A stretch of DNA of 64,000 bases from Gilliamella sp. Choc4-2 (GTDB lineage Bacteria; Pseudomonadota; Gammaproteobacteria; Enterobacterales; Orbaceae), in assembly GCF_001690355.1 (NCBI RefSeq), contig NZ_LZHG01000018.1, positions 1-64,000 of the forward strand, given 5' to 3'. A program made the translations under genes and the position numbers. Shown here in pieces: positions 1-8,450 of the stretch. The notes under the pieces were generated by a model that was not told the DNA's origin, did not search any database, and worked only from the letters and a program-made list of their open reading frames with translations. How positions within the stretch are numbered: the stretch's first letter is position 1; each line of letters starts with the position of its first letter.

Positions 1-191
1 CCAGCGTAAATGCCTTTCCGTGATAGCATTCAACACCGAAATAATCACTGAATCATCCGGTAACTTAGGTTTATAATAGTAAGCACAACGGCTTAAGCCA
101 ACAATGGCACAACTCATAGTAATAGTAACTGAATGATTTTGTTGTAGTTGCTGTGCCCACGTTTTACGTGCCTTTGTGGGCACTAAAGCTT
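1..191 (-). CDS. IS3-family transposase OrfB, N-terminal fragment (continues off the left edge)
   Basis: Reading the minus strand in the -1 frame relative to orfA gives an open frame from the slip site to base 1. It has typical OrfB N-terminal features: the segment KARKTWAQQLQQ, then SCAIVGLSRCAYYY, then a run ending TERHLRW. OrfB carries the DDE catalytic core, but that part lies outside the window, so integrity cannot be judged. There is no good independent start, as expected for a protein made by frameshifting from orfA. Confidence 0.8.
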
Positions 192-440
192 TTTTATGAT
201 TTCTTCCTGAAGCTGGGATTTTAAGCTCAGTTCGGCAAACATCTGCTTAAGCTTGCGATTTTCAGCCTCCAGCTCCTTTAAGCGTTTGATATCCGAAGTT
301 TCCATTCCGCCATATTTTTCTCGCCATTTATAGAAAGTTGAATTACCCATGCCATATTTACGGCACAGTTCTTTAACCGGAATACCTGCTTCAGCTTCTT
401 TTAAAATAGCGACGATTTGATGTTCAGTCATTTTTTTCAT
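183..440 (-). CDS. IS3-family transposase OrfA (DNA-binding subunit)
   Basis: This 85-residue protein is the small first ORF of IS3-type elements. It binds the element ends and, as a frameshift fusion with OrfB, gives the active transposase. Residues 1-45 form a helix-turn-helix (VKELCRKYGMGNSTFYKWR is the recognition region). Residues 52-84 are a leucine-zipper-like coiled coil used for dimerisation. The ORF ends with TAG just after an A6G slip site, the usual IS3 arrangement. Length is normal for orfA, so this half looks intact. Confidence 0.9.
   Translation of the reverse strand: MKKMTEHQIVAILKEAEAGIPVKELCRKYGMGNSTFYKWREKYGGMETSDIKRLKELEAENRKLKQMFAELSLKSQLQEEIIKKL
189..195 (-). promoter_or_regulatory. 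Programmed -1 frameshift heptamer (A AAA AAG)
   Basis: On the minus strand the last codons of orfA read ATA AAA AAG CTT TAG. This places the heptamer A AAA AAG in the zero frame two codons before the stop. A -1 slip joins orfA to the orfB frame. This is the standard signal of IS3-family elements. Confidence 0.8.
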
Positions 441-583
441 AATTAAATCCCCTTTTCTTTTATCATAGAGAATTTTCTACTTTTTTGCTGTACTATTTTT
501 GGGGATAGTTACATAGATAGAATATACCGATTTATAAAACATTCGAAACTTAGCTATATAAAAATATTTTTTTATTTAAAATA

Positions 584-1159
584 CTAAATTGTCATATGTT
601 GATAAAGTGTGATTAACCCAATAGAGATAAGCACTAATCCACCAAAAAGCTCAGCCCGTTTACCAATTAAACAGCCAATTTTATTACCCAATAATAACCC
701 AATAGTAACCATTGTACAGGTAGCTAGTCCAATCATTGATGCAGAAAAAAAGATATTAACACTTGCTAATGCTAAGCCAACACCAACGGCAAATGCATCT
801 ATACTGGTTGAAATTGCTGTAAAAATTAGCGTTAGAAAAGATTTTTTTGATGATGTTAATTCATCTTCTTGGCAATTTCCATCCGACTGTTTCTGGCTGT
901 TATATATCATATTAATTCCTAAAAATAGCATGACAGCAAATACAACCCAATGATCCCATTGTTCAATATATTGAAGGGCAATGTAGCCAACTAACCAGCC
1001 AAGTAAAGGAGTAATAGCTTCAACAAAACCAAATAAAAGTCCGATTTTTAGCGCACTTATAAATGGCATTGATTTAAGTGAAACCCCTCGGCACAAAGCC
1101 ACAGCAAAGGCATCGGTGGACATTGCCAGTGCTAATAACAAAATAGCCAAAAAACTCAT
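584..1159 (-). CDS. mntP: Manganese efflux pump MntP
   Basis: This 191-residue inner-membrane protein belongs to the MntP (DUF204) family, which exports Mn2+ and protects against manganese toxicity. It has about six membrane segments arranged as two repeats. Each repeat carries a diagnostic Asp motif: DAFAVA around D16 and again DAFAVGVG around D121. A hydrophilic Gln/Asp-rich loop at about 88-107 separates the halves. It is the last gene of a minus-strand run after rlmN and the PilW-like gene, 49 bp below the latter. I see no room for the yybP-ykoY manganese riboswitch that precedes mntP in Escherichia coli, so control may come from the upstream operon. Confidence 0.92.
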   Translation of the reverse strand: MSFLAILLLALAMSTDAFAVALCRGVSLKSMPFISALKIGLLFGFVEAITPLLGWLVGYIALQYIEQWDHWVVFAVMLFLGINMIYNSQKQSDGNCQEDELTSSKKSFLTLIFTAISTSIDAFAVGVGLALASVNIFFSASMIGLATCTMVTIGLLLGNKIGCLIGKRAELFGGLVLISIGLITLYQHMTI

Positions 1160-1208
1160 GACATATACTCTTGCTTATAATTATAAAAAATTTATTACTC
1201 TTTAATAA

Positions 1209-1826
1209 TTATTTACTTTTTGTTATTGAAAATAAATAATTAGCTATCTTCTTATCACCTTTACTTTGATAAAGCTTAGCTGTTTTTATGACGTTGTCTC
1301 GACGACTAGCATCATATTGAAAAAGTTGCCTGAACATTAAATTAGCTGTTTCTTGATCATCATTTTGTATTGCACAATAGCCATATTGTTCATAAGTGTC
1401 GGCTTTCCAGTGATGGTGATCAAGCGCAATGCTTTGTTCAAATTGCTGTTTTGCTTTTTGATAACGATCCCTACCACATAAGAAAGAACCATAATGAACG
1501 TGATATAAAGCATTGCCTGGTTCCATTAAGGTAATGCGTTTATAAATCTGTTCAGCTTCTTGGAATTCGCCAACGTGCTGATCAAACATTGCCATGGCTA
1601 ACATTACCTGAGGATTATTAGGGGAATATTGTGCTGCTAATTTAAAATTATAATGTGCGGCTTTAATATTTTCTTCTGATTCATCCGCTTTAGCCAAATA
1701 ACCTAGTCCTAATCTCATTCTTGCTAATGCTGCTACTTCTGGGTCAAATTCTTCATTATTTTTCATTTGACATCCAAATAAAGTTAATATAGCAAAATAA
1801 GCTAATAATATTACAAACTTTTTCAT
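1209..1826 (-). CDS. pilW: PilW/PilF-like TPR lipoprotein
   Basis: This 205-residue protein starts with a lipoprotein signal peptide whose lipobox ends at C19 (LTLFGC). It continues as tetratricopeptide repeats from about residue 30 to the end (for example AAHYNFKLAAQYSPNNPQVM and the repeat GNALYHVHYGSFLCGRDRYQ). The family anchors in the outer membrane and helps the type IV pilus secretin assemble. The gene lies directly downstream of rlmN, the conserved gammaproteobacterial position of pilF/pilW, 35 bp away and in the same orientation. No other pilus genes are in the window, so the exact role here is inferred from family and position. Confidence 0.85.
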   Translation of the reverse strand: MKKFVILLAYFAILTLFGCQMKNNEEFDPEVAALARMRLGLGYLAKADESEENIKAAHYNFKLAAQYSPNNPQVMLAMAMFDQHVGEFQEAEQIYKRITLMEPGNALYHVHYGSFLCGRDRYQKAKQQFEQSIALDHHHWKADTYEQYGYCAIQNDDQETANLMFRQLFQYDASRRDNVIKTAKLYQSKGDKKIANYLFSITKSK

Positions 1827-1861
1827 TAATTTTCCCTTTCTAAGTTTTTATGTGTATTTGT

Positions 1862-3067
1862 TTATTCTGTTTGCTGAGCAAGGCTTTGCCTTTTGTATAG
1901 TGTTCTTTTAGTGCGATCAACTACTTCTCCCGCCAATTGACCACATGCAGCATCGATATCATCACCACGTGTTTTACGGACTATCACAGTAAATCCACAC
2001 CCCATTAATGTTTTCATAAAGCGATCAATTCGTGTATTTGAACATCTTGAATAAGGTGCACCAGGGAATGGGTTCCAAGGAATTAAATTAATTTTACTTG
2101 GTACATTTTTTAAGAATACTGCAAGCTCATGAGCATGCTCAACACTGTCATTTATTTGATTAAGAAGTACATATTCGATAGTGACTTTACCATGGTTAGC
2201 ATTGGATGTTGAAAGGTATCGCAGAATCGAATCGCGTAGCATGGACATATTATATTTTTGATTAATCGGCATGATTTCGCTACGAATAACATCATTAGGA
2301 GCATGAAGCGAAATGGCTAGTGCCACGTCAATCATACCGGCGAGTTTATCTAATGCTGGCACTACGCCTGAGGTCGAGAGCGTAACGCGCCTTTTGGAAA
2401 GACCATAACCAAAATCATCTAACATGATTTCCATTGCTGGGACGACATTTGATAAATTAAGTAATGGCTCGCCCATGCCCATCATTACTACGTTAGTGAT
2501 AGGTCTATCAACCAATTTACCTGTAACTCCGATCGCGTTTGAGGCACGCCATACTTGCCCAATAATTTCAGAAACGGTTAAGTTACGATTAAAACCTTGC
2601 TGAGCAGTTGAACAAAATTTGCATTCAAGTGCACACCCTACTTGCGAGGAAACACATAGTGTAGCGCGATCGCGCTCGGGGATATAAACAGACTCAATCA
2701 TCTGGTTATTACCTACATCAAGCGCCCATTTGATAGTGCCATCAGATGAGCGCTGCTCTATAGCAATTTTAGGGGCTTTGATCTCAGCTAGTGTTTTTAA
2801 TTGTTCACGTAACTTTTTATTAATATCTGTCATTTGATCGAAGTTATCAATACCAAAATGGTAGATCCATTTCATTACTTGATCTGCTCTAAATGGTTTT
2901 TCGCCTAATGAAATAAAAAATTCACGTAATTGCTGGCGAGTATAATTCAATAAATTTATTTTTTCGTTTGTTAGTTTATTTATATTGAGATTGGTTGTAT
3001 TAGGATTCATTGTGTTTGTTAAGTTTGAGCAATTAGTAGATATATTTGATGTAGATGATATTAACAT
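1862..3067 (-). CDS. rlmN: 23S rRNA A2503 / tRNA A37 C2-methyltransferase RlmN
   Basis: This radical-SAM enzyme methylates C2 of A2503 in 23S rRNA and of A37 in some tRNAs, tuning decoding accuracy. The iron-sulfur cluster motif CALECKFC gives C145, C149 and C152. The methyl-carrying cysteine is C375 in [11 protein letters not shown]. Most of the protein resembles the E. coli enzyme closely. The first 35 residues or so are an unusual Asn/Thr/Ser-rich extension. I keep the first ATG because a GAGG ribosome-binding site stands about 7 bases upstream, but an internal ATG at residue 20 is possible. It heads the rlmN-pilW-mntP run. Confidence 0.95.
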   Translation of the reverse strand: MLISSTSNISTNCSNLTNTMNPNTTNLNINKLTNEKINLLNYTRQQLREFFISLGEKPFRADQVMKWIYHFGIDNFDQMTDINKKLREQLKTLAEIKAPKIAIEQRSSDGTIKWALDVGNNQMIESVYIPERDRATLCVSSQVGCALECKFCSTAQQGFNRNLTVSEIIGQVWRASNAIGVTGKLVDRPITNVVMMGMGEPLLNLSNVVPAMEIMLDDFGYGLSKRRVTLSTSGVVPALDKLAGMIDVALAISLHAPNDVIRSEIMPINQKYNMSMLRDSILRYLSTSNANHGKVTIEYVLLNQINDSVEHAHELAVFLKNVPSKINLIPWNPFPGAPYSRCSNTRIDRFMKTLMGCGFTVIVRKTRGDDIDAACGQLAGEVVDRTKRTLYKRQSLAQQTE

Positions 3068-3167
3068 GTGGCCTCGTTTTTACACATTATGGCTATTTCA
3101 ATTTTTAGGGAAAGGATTATACTGTTTTTCACAAAATCTGGCTAATAGAATATAACTAATATTTAGA

Positions 3168-3920
3168 ATGAAAAAACGATCAGCAAAATTGAAAAAAAAA
3201 TTCAAATTAACCCAAATGCTAACCTTACTTTTATGCTCAACTACAGCTATGGCACAAACAATTCCATTAACTAAATTGCTTGGGCAATTTGACGAAAAAA
3301 AGGATGATAATTTTATCTCACTGGATTCAACAGTGTTAGAGGTAAATAAAAAGGGGATGTATCTCCAAAAAGAAGCTACACAGCAGTTAATTAAAGCCTA
3401 TCATGACTTTCGAAAATCCTACCCAAACATTCCTTTTATTGTAGTTAGTGCAACACGTAATTACATGTATCAAAATTCGATTTGGCAGCGTAAATGGAAT
3501 GCATTATTACCAAAGTTAAGTGACCCACAAAAAATTGCTAAAGAAATTTTACAATACTCATCAATGCCGGGAACTTCTCGTCATCATTGGGGAACTGATA
3601 TTGATATTACCAGTGTTTCATCGGAATATTTTCAATATGATCCAAAAGGCATTATTCTATATAAATGGCTTCAAGAAAACATGCCCAAGTATGGTTTTTG
3701 CCAAGCCTTCAATGAAGGACGAAAAGGTGGGTATCAGCCAGAAGAATGGCATTGGTCATATAAACCTATTGCTAGCCAGTATATTGCAGAATATAAGGCA
3801 ATATTAGAACACTATCCAAACACAATTACACAAGTTTTAGATTTTATAGGTCATGATAAAATTGAGCTAGAAAAACTAGTTAAAGAGTACGTATTAACTG
3901 TCAATAATGACTGCTACTAA
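3168..3920 (+). CDS. Periplasmic M15B (VanY-like) D-alanyl-D-alanine carboxypeptidase
   Basis: This 250-residue protein has an N-terminal signal peptide with a long basic n-region and a likely cleavage after TAMA (about residue 29). The M15 zinc-peptidase signature is present: SRHHWGTDID gives ligands H139 and D146, and PEEWHW gives catalytic E192 and ligand H195. Members trim D-Ala or D-Ala-D-Ala ends of peptidoglycan stem peptides. The substrate here is not defined by the sequence. It is a single gene, convergent with cpxA. The ribosome-binding site is weak, and an internal start at residue 17 would still leave a signal peptide. Confidence 0.82.
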   Translation: MKKRSAKLKKKFKLTQMLTLLLCSTTAMAQTIPLTKLLGQFDEKKDDNFISLDSTVLEVNKKGMYLQKEATQQLIKAYHDFRKSYPNIPFIVVSATRNYMYQNSIWQRKWNALLPKLSDPQKIAKEILQYSSMPGTSRHHWGTDIDITSVSSEYFQYDPKGIILYKWLQENMPKYGFCQAFNEGRKGGYQPEEWHWSYKPIASQYIAEYKAILEHYPNTITQVLDFIGHDKIELEKLVKEYVLTVNNDCY

Positions 3921-3946
3921 TATTTTATTAACTGTTTTTTATAAAG

Positions 3947-5248
3947 CTAAAGCTTACGCCAATAAGGTAAGCATATTGTTACGATTAGCCCGCCGTCATC
4001 ACGATTAGTGGCTTGAATGGTACCGTTATGCATGATAACCGTCTTTCTAGCAATCGCAAGCCCCAAACCATAACCTTTTCCTAATTGTGGTGATTGAATT
4101 CTCACAAAAGGTTCGAAAATGCTTGATAGCTTACTCTGTTCAACACCTGGACCGCGATCTTTAACTTCAATTTGTAAATACTTGCCTACTTCTTTTAACG
4201 ATACTTCTACAGTTTGCCCAGGTCTAGAAAAGCGGATAGCATTCCGGATAATGTTTTCAATTGCTCGACGAATTTGCTCTGAATTCCCCTTAACAATAGA
4301 ATGGGCGACTGGTGACAATACAGAGTGAACATGAATTGATTGATGATTAGCTTCATAATTGGCATCATTAATTACAACACGGATTAGGTCTTTTAAATCA
4401 AAATACTCGTCAGTTCGATTATTCATTTCAGCGCGAGAATAATTTAAAATTTCGCCAATTAATTGATCTAATCGTTGTGACTCTAACTCTATTCTTTCTA
4501 AAGCTGTATCAATATTTTGCTTATTTTGCTGCGCAAGACCAATCGCTAATTGTAACCGAGCTAGTGGTGTTCTAAGTTCATGAGATACATCATGAAGGAG
4601 TGCCTGGCGATCTGATATTAAGATGTTAAGTTGTTCAACCATCATGTCAAAATCCTTGCCTAGCTCACTAAGCTCATCGCGACGAGGTTTCAATTTATTA
4701 AATAATCTGACAGTAAGATCGCCTTGAGATACTCGGAAAAAACCTTGCCTTAATAGTCGCATAGGTCTGGTCAAGTTCCATGCTAAAAAGAGACTGAAAA
4801 CAAGCCCTACACAGACCCCCATTAACACAATTGGCATCGGCATATTAAATAGCGCTTTTTTAACATGATCGTCTTTATCTTTATCTTCTTTAAACGAAAC
4901 AGCGTAAATTGTACCATCGGGGGCAATTGCCGTACGTTGGTAAATATACGTTGGTGGTTCTAATTCATCTGTGATGATATTAACTTGGTCATTCTGAGGA
5001 GAGATCAACTTTATTGAAAGTAACATTCGTTCGCGTTCAGGCAAATGTGCTACAAAATTAAGTGTTTCATCTTCCCCAGCTACATGTAATAACTGAGCAA
5101 TCATATCAACTTTTGTTGGCATATGATTGAGAAATCGTTGATTTTTATTTTCGATATAATAAGAAAACGCAATCCAAGTCAATTGGAAAGTAAGATAGAA
5201 AATAGTCCAAAAGATAACGAGTATTTTCCAAAATAATCGACGATTCAT
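3947..5248 (-). CDS. cpxA: Envelope-stress sensor histidine kinase, CpxA-like
   Basis: This 433-residue membrane kinase has a first membrane segment at about 8-28 and a periplasmic sensor of about 100 residues. The second membrane segment is at about 136-158 and is followed by a HAMP linker. The H-box HDVSHELRTPLARLQL carries the phospho-accepting H223. An N-box (IIRNAIRF, N336) and glycine boxes (DRGPGV, GYGLGLAIA) form the ATP-binding domain. The H-box region and overall size match CpxA, which senses misfolded envelope proteins. It lies 18 bp below the response regulator gene, an evident operon. CpxP, the periplasmic inhibitor, is not encoded nearby, so the sensing details may differ. Confidence 0.82.
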   Translation of the reverse strand: MNRRLFWKILVIFWTIFYLTFQLTWIAFSYYIENKNQRFLNHMPTKVDMIAQLLHVAGEDETLNFVAHLPERERMLLSIKLISPQNDQVNIITDELEPPTYIYQRTAIAPDGTIYAVSFKEDKDKDDHVKKALFNMPMPIVLMGVCVGLVFSLFLAWNLTRPMRLLRQGFFRVSQGDLTVRLFNKLKPRRDELSELGKDFDMMVEQLNILISDRQALLHDVSHELRTPLARLQLAIGLAQQNKQNIDTALERIELESQRLDQLIGEILNYSRAEMNNRTDEYFDLKDLIRVVINDANYEANHQSIHVHSVLSPVAHSIVKGNSEQIRRAIENIIRNAIRFSRPGQTVEVSLKEVGKYLQIEVKDRGPGVEQSKLSSIFEPFVRIQSPQLGKGYGLGLAIARKTVIMHNGTIQATNRDDGGLIVTICLPYWRKL

Positions 5249-5266
5249 ATCAACTCTACTATTGCA

Positions 5267-5950
5267 TTAACGGATACGATAACCAACTGCCCTAATAGTT
5301 TCTATGGTCACGATATTTTGTGCAACTTGGTGTAATTTTTGGCGAATATTACTGATATGCACATCAACACTACGATCATAGAGTTCCCTAGCTCTACCTA
5401 ATCCGATTTCAGACAGTTCTTCTTTAGTAACTACTCGCTCGCTGTGTTTTACAAGTAATACTAGCAAATTAAACTCGGTAGAAGTTAAATCAATAACTTG
5501 CCCATTCCAAGTACATAACCGTTGAGGAAGATCTAGTGTTAAACCATTAAAATGATATTTTTTATCATCAACTGTTTCCACTGAGCGCTCATCAAAGCGA
5601 CGTAGAACCGCACGTAATCTGGCTAATAATTCACGAGGATAACATGGCTTCGGAATATAATCATCAGCTCCTAATTCTAATCCTAAAACGCGATCAATAT
5701 TATCACCTTTAGCCGTTAACATAATAACTGGCATATTACAGTTCTGACGGATACTCTTAAGAACATCAATACCATTAATATCAGGTAACATTACATCTAA
5801 AATTGCTGCACGATATTTACCCGATAACGCTGCATCAATACCGTCTTTACCCAAATAAACACTTTTGATATTAAAACCTTCGTTGGTCAAATATTCACTA
5901 AGCATCTGTGATAGTTCAATATCATCATCAATTAATAAAATATTTATCAT
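5267..5950 (-). CDS. cpxR: OmpR-family response regulator, CpxR-like
   Basis: This two-domain regulator pairs with the adjacent kinase. The receiver domain has the acidic pocket IDDD, phospho-acceptor D52 (ILDVMLPD; numbered from MINILL) and the conserved K101 (YIPKP). A winged-helix DNA-binding domain follows from about residue 128 (LTSTEFNLL, SVDVHISNIRQKL, VGYRIR). I chose the start giving MINILLIDDD, matching where the family begins. An ATG three codons upstream (5959) is also open, and neither has a clear ribosome-binding site. A possible autoregulatory site lies about 70 bp upstream. Confidence 0.82.
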   Translation of the reverse strand: MINILLIDDDIELSQMLSEYLTNEGFNIKSVYLGKDGIDAALSGKYRAAILDVMLPDINGIDVLKSIRQNCNMPVIMLTAKGDNIDRVLGLELGADDYIPKPCYPRELLARLRAVLRRFDERSVETVDDKKYHFNGLTLDLPQRLCTWNGQVIDLTSTEFNLLVLLVKHSERVVTKEELSEIGLGRARELYDRSVDVHISNIRQKLHQVAQNIVTIETIRAVGYRIR

Positions 5951-6016
5951 AATCGCCATTATTATTTAATTTTAAGTATTTATATTATTACAATAATAAA
6001 AAAAAAGTCAGGTAAC

Positions 6017-6032
6017 TTTACTAAAATATTAC
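6017..6032 (-). promoter_or_regulatory. Possible CpxR box upstream of cpxR
   Basis: The minus strand reads GTAAT-N6-GTAAA, close to the CpxR consensus of two GTAAA half-sites 5 bases apart. Position upstream of cpxR would fit autoregulation. The site is imperfect in both sequence and spacing, in DNA where A/T words arise easily. Confidence 0.25.
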
Positions 6033-6307
6033 ATATTTTGAGCTGTTACTGGTTATTTTATTTACTATTTAATAATGTAAAGGAGTTTGCTGCAAACCGC
6101 AGGTTTAATCTAAATTTAATATAAAATTCAATTAAATAACGTTTTTATAAATAAGCCTATTAGCTATAAACGATAAAATCATTATATAGCCATTGTAAAA
6201 TCACATCATTTAAAACTTACTTAATTTATAATAAAATATAATTAAATAAATTGTTAATTTTTTCATCTTTTAACATTACTACTAAAAAATAGAATAACAA
6301 ATAGTAT

Positions 6308-6403
6308 GATAGTAGCTAATTAAATTAGTGAAAGGTGAAGCTCTCCCATTTTTGATTGTACAAAACTAATCTCTTTATCATTAGCTACCGCTATAGTACT
6401 ATC
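6308..6403. repeat. Nested inverted repeats, possible structured RNA
   Basis: Outer arms GTAGCTAAT (6312-6320) and ATTAGCTAC (6380-6388) are perfect complements. Inner arms ATTAGT (6324-6329) and ACTAAT (6365-6370) nest inside them. An alternative outermost pair, GATAGTA (6308-6314) and TACTATC (6397-6403), overlaps the first. No known RNA family was recognised. Confidence 0.4.
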
Positions 6404-6703
6404 TTGATAAATGATATCAAAAAATTGATGCTTACAAGGCGTATAATGTTATAAAAAATAGAATGGGTGCAACATTGCCGAGTATTATAAGTAAAAATCG
6501 AATAATCAAAGCATTATTCATAATAAAGTGGAAGCTTCAATTAATCATTTAAAGAGGGATTGTGAATAACAGGACGAAAGTAATCGATAAATAACCTATT
6601 AATATAATGTCACATAAACCTTGATTTATAAAAAACATGATGGCTAGCTAAATGTTTAACCGGTTTTTATATAATCAATTAGTAAGTTTTTTAAAAAATC
6701 TTC

Positions 6704-6732
6704 TGGACAATATTATTTTTTATGCGTAATAT
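6704..6732 (+). promoter_or_regulatory. Sigma-70 promoter for the tRNA-His/tRNA-Pro unit
   Basis: A -35 box TGGACA (6704-6709) and a -10 box TAATAT (6727-6732) are separated by exactly 17 bases. They stand 16 bases before the mature 5' end of tRNA-His. Confidence 0.65.
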
Positions 6733-6748
6733 TTCGTCCTACTTCTAC

Positions 6749-6825
6749 GGTGGCTATAGCTCAGTTGGTAGAGCCCTGGATTGTGATTCCAGTTGTCGTG
6801 GGTTCGAGTCCCATTAGCCACCCCA
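6749..6825 (+). tRNA. tRNA-His (anticodon GTG)
   Basis: The sequence folds as a complete cloverleaf, with the anticodon GTG at 6783-6785 between arms CTGGA and TCCAG. The gene carries the extra 5' G (G-1) facing C73 that is the identity mark of histidine tRNA. The CCA end is encoded. It is nearly identical to the E. coli hisR product. tRNA-Pro follows 32 bases later, so they are probably cotranscribed. Confidence 0.97.
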
Positions 6826-6857
6826 TTTTATTTATGCATAGCGTAAATGGTATCTAA

Positions 6858-6934
6858 CGGCGAGTAGCGCAGCTTGGTAGCGCAACTGGTTTGGGACCAG
6901 TGGGTCGGAGGTTCGAATCCTCTCTCGCCGACCA
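6858..6934 (+). tRNA. tRNA-Pro (anticodon TGG)
   Basis: A full cloverleaf begins CGGCGAG and ends CTCGCCG-A-CCA. The anticodon loop TTTGGGA gives anticodon TGG at 6892-6894, and the CCA end is encoded. It is the second gene of the unit with tRNA-His, an order also seen in the E. coli argX-hisR-leuT-proM cluster, here without Arg and Leu. Confidence 0.97.
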
Positions 6935-7296
6935 ATTTTAAATAAAAACCTATTTTAGAGCAGGAATCTTTATTGCCTGGTTTGTAAACTATTAGAGCTG
7001 ATAATAAATCGAGTCGATCTTTCTGGTTCATTTACCCTCCCCCCCCAAAAAATTTGATTGTCATGATAGGATCATATTTCCTTAATTTTGCTTATTCCAT
7101 AATTCATGGATTGCTAACTATAATCGCAATTTTAATGCATTAAATAATGCATTAAAGATGAAAATCTAAAATTATATAACGCCACGTTATCATTTTCTTA
7201 TCAACAAAAATAATTCTTATCTAACTTGTTTTATGGTGATATTTTGCTTTAATAGAAAATATCTCTTCATATAACCTCTACTTTTGGAAATACATT
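6935..7296. other. Gap between tRNA-Pro and asd, with tandem ATGCAT palindromes
   Basis: No gene is seen. The stretch contains a C8 run followed by A6 (7039-7052), and at 7132-7155 two adjacent 12-bp units, TTAATGCATTAA (a perfect palindrome) and ATAATGCATTAA. The paired units look like a regulator's operator about 140 bp before asd. I cannot assign the protein. The ATGCAT core resembles NsrR half-sites, but this is only a resemblance. Confidence 0.5.
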
Positions 7297-8400
7297 ATGA
7301 AAAATGTTGGTTTTGTTGGTTGGCGTGGAATGGTAGGCTCGGTTCTTATGCAACGTATGATTGAAGAACATGATTTTGATCATATTAACCCTATCTTTTT
7401 TTCTACTTCTCAAGCGGGTCAGGCCGCTCCTACATTTAGTGGTAAAGTAGGAATATTACAAAATGCTAATAATATTGATGCCTTAAAAGCATTAGATATT
7501 ATAGTTACTTGCCAAGGTGGGGATTATACCTCCGTAGTCTATAAAAAATTACGTGCGACGGGATGGCAAGGGTATTGGATAGATGCAGCATCAACACTAC
7601 GAATGGAAAATGATGCCATTATCGTTCTTGACCCAGTCAATAAAGCTAATATTCATGAAGCGATAAATAAAGGCATCAAAACTTTCGTGGGTGGCAACTG
7701 TACGGTGAGTTTAATGTTAATGTCACTCGGTGGTTTATTTTCTGAAAACTTAATTGAGTGGATCTCTGTTTCAACTTATCAAGCCGCCTCGGGCGGTGGT
7801 GCTCGTCATATGCGAGAGTTACTTACCCAAATGGGAGTATTAAACGCAGAGGTTGCCAAAGAACTACAAGATCCTCATTCTTCTATTTTAGATATTGAGA
7901 GAAAAGTGACCCAAAAAATGCGTGATGGTAGTTTACCAACTGATAATTTCGGTGTGCCATTAGCAGGAAGTTTAATTCCTTGGATTGATAAGGCGCTTGA
8001 TAATGGTCAAAGCAAAGAAGAATGGAAAGGGCAGGCAGAAACCAATAAAATTTTAGGTACCAGTCAAATTATTCCGGTTGATGGACTTTGTGTTCGTATT
8101 GGAGCACTACGTTGTCATAGCCAAGCTTTTACTATTAAATTGAAAAAAGATATTAGCGTCTCTGAAATTGAAAAGCTGCTTGCTGCTCATAATGATTGGG
8201 TAAAAGTTGTGCCGAATGATCGTAATCTTTCGATGCGTGAACTTACCCCTGCAGCAGTAACAGGTACTTTAACAACACCTGTTGGGCGCTTACGTAAATT
8301 GAATATGGGCAAAGATTACCTTTCTGCTTTTACTGTTGGTGATCAATTATTATGGGGGGCGGCAGAACCATTACGTAGAATGTTGCATATTTTAGCGTAA
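7297..8400 (+). CDS. asd: Aspartate-semialdehyde dehydrogenase
   Basis: The enzyme reduces aspartyl phosphate to aspartate semialdehyde with NADPH. This is the branch point for lysine, diaminopimelate (cell wall), threonine and methionine. At 367 residues it matches the Gram-negative Asd length. The NADP fold is at the N-terminus (VGWRGMVGS), catalytic C135 lies in GGNCTVSLM, and the acid-base histidine H274 lies in RCHSQAF. These are the same residue numbers as in E. coli. It is monocistronic, closed by a strong hairpin shared with the convergent nagC. Confidence 0.96.
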   Translation: MKNVGFVGWRGMVGSVLMQRMIEEHDFDHINPIFFSTSQAGQAAPTFSGKVGILQNANNIDALKALDIIVTCQGGDYTSVVYKKLRATGWQGYWIDAASTLRMENDAIIVLDPVNKANIHEAINKGIKTFVGGNCTVSLMLMSLGGLFSENLIEWISVSTYQAASGGGARHMRELLTQMGVLNAEVAKELQDPHSSILDIERKVTQKMRDGSLPTDNFGVPLAGSLIPWIDKALDNGQSKEEWKGQAETNKILGTSQIIPVDGLCVRIGALRCHSQAFTIKLKKDISVSEIEKLLAAHNDWVKVVPNDRNLSMRELTPAAVTGTLTTPVGRLRKLNMGKDYLSAFTVGDQLLWGAAEPLRRMLHILA

Positions 8401-8447
8401 ATTAGAATAAAAAAGCTCGATTTATCGGGCTGTATTTTTATTCTAAT
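8401..8447. terminator. Bidirectional terminator between asd and nagC
   Basis: The core stem AGCTCGA/TCGGGCT (8414-8420 and 8425-8431, one wobble) has a TTTA loop. It is extended on both sides by the perfectly complementary arms ATTAGAATAAAAA and TTTTTATTCTAAT. That gives A- and T-tracts serving both convergent genes. Confidence 0.9.
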
Positions 8448-8450
8448 AAA

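Larger units (their letters stand above)
1..513 (-). mobile_element. IS3-family insertion sequence, partial (cut by the window edge)
   Basis: The minus strand carries the upstream half of an IS3-family element: a terminal end, orfA, a frameshift site and the beginning of orfB, which continues past the left window edge. The probable outer end lies at 501-513, reading TGTAACTATCCCC outward-in on the minus strand, which fits the TG...CCC type ends of this family. The other end and any target duplication are outside the window. No flanking gene is visibly interrupted at 514-583. Confidence 0.85.
5960..6703. other. Long gene-free AT-rich gap between cpxR and tRNA-His
   Basis: No open frame in either direction resembles a protein. 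Two structures stand out. At 6085-6106 two short palindromes overlap: GTTTGC-T-GCAAAC and AAACC-GCA-GGTTT share the middle AAAC, so they cannot both form. At 6308-6403 nested inverted repeats occur: GATAGTA/TACTATC, GTAGCTAAT/ATTAGCTAC and inside ATTAGT/ACTAAT. The rest is simple A/T-rich sequence. Confidence 0.6.

Noticed and set aside
609-953. 114-residue plus-strand frame opposite mntP
   Set aside because: Pure shadow of the mntP coding strand; no ribosome-binding site or family pattern.
1160-1208. yybP-ykoY manganese riboswitch upstream of mntP
   Set aside because: Only 49 bases separate mntP from the preceding gene, too short for this RNA.
6828-7031. 67-residue minus-strand frame
   Set aside because: It is the antisense of tRNA-Pro: the segment GERGFEPPTHWSQTSCATKL is the well-known false protein produced by translating this tRNA backwards.
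7039-7052. C8-A6 homopolymer as a phase-variation tract
   Set aside because: It lies between tRNA-Pro and asd, neither inside a reading frame nor between promoter boxes, so a switching role cannot be supported. It could also be a sequencing artefact.
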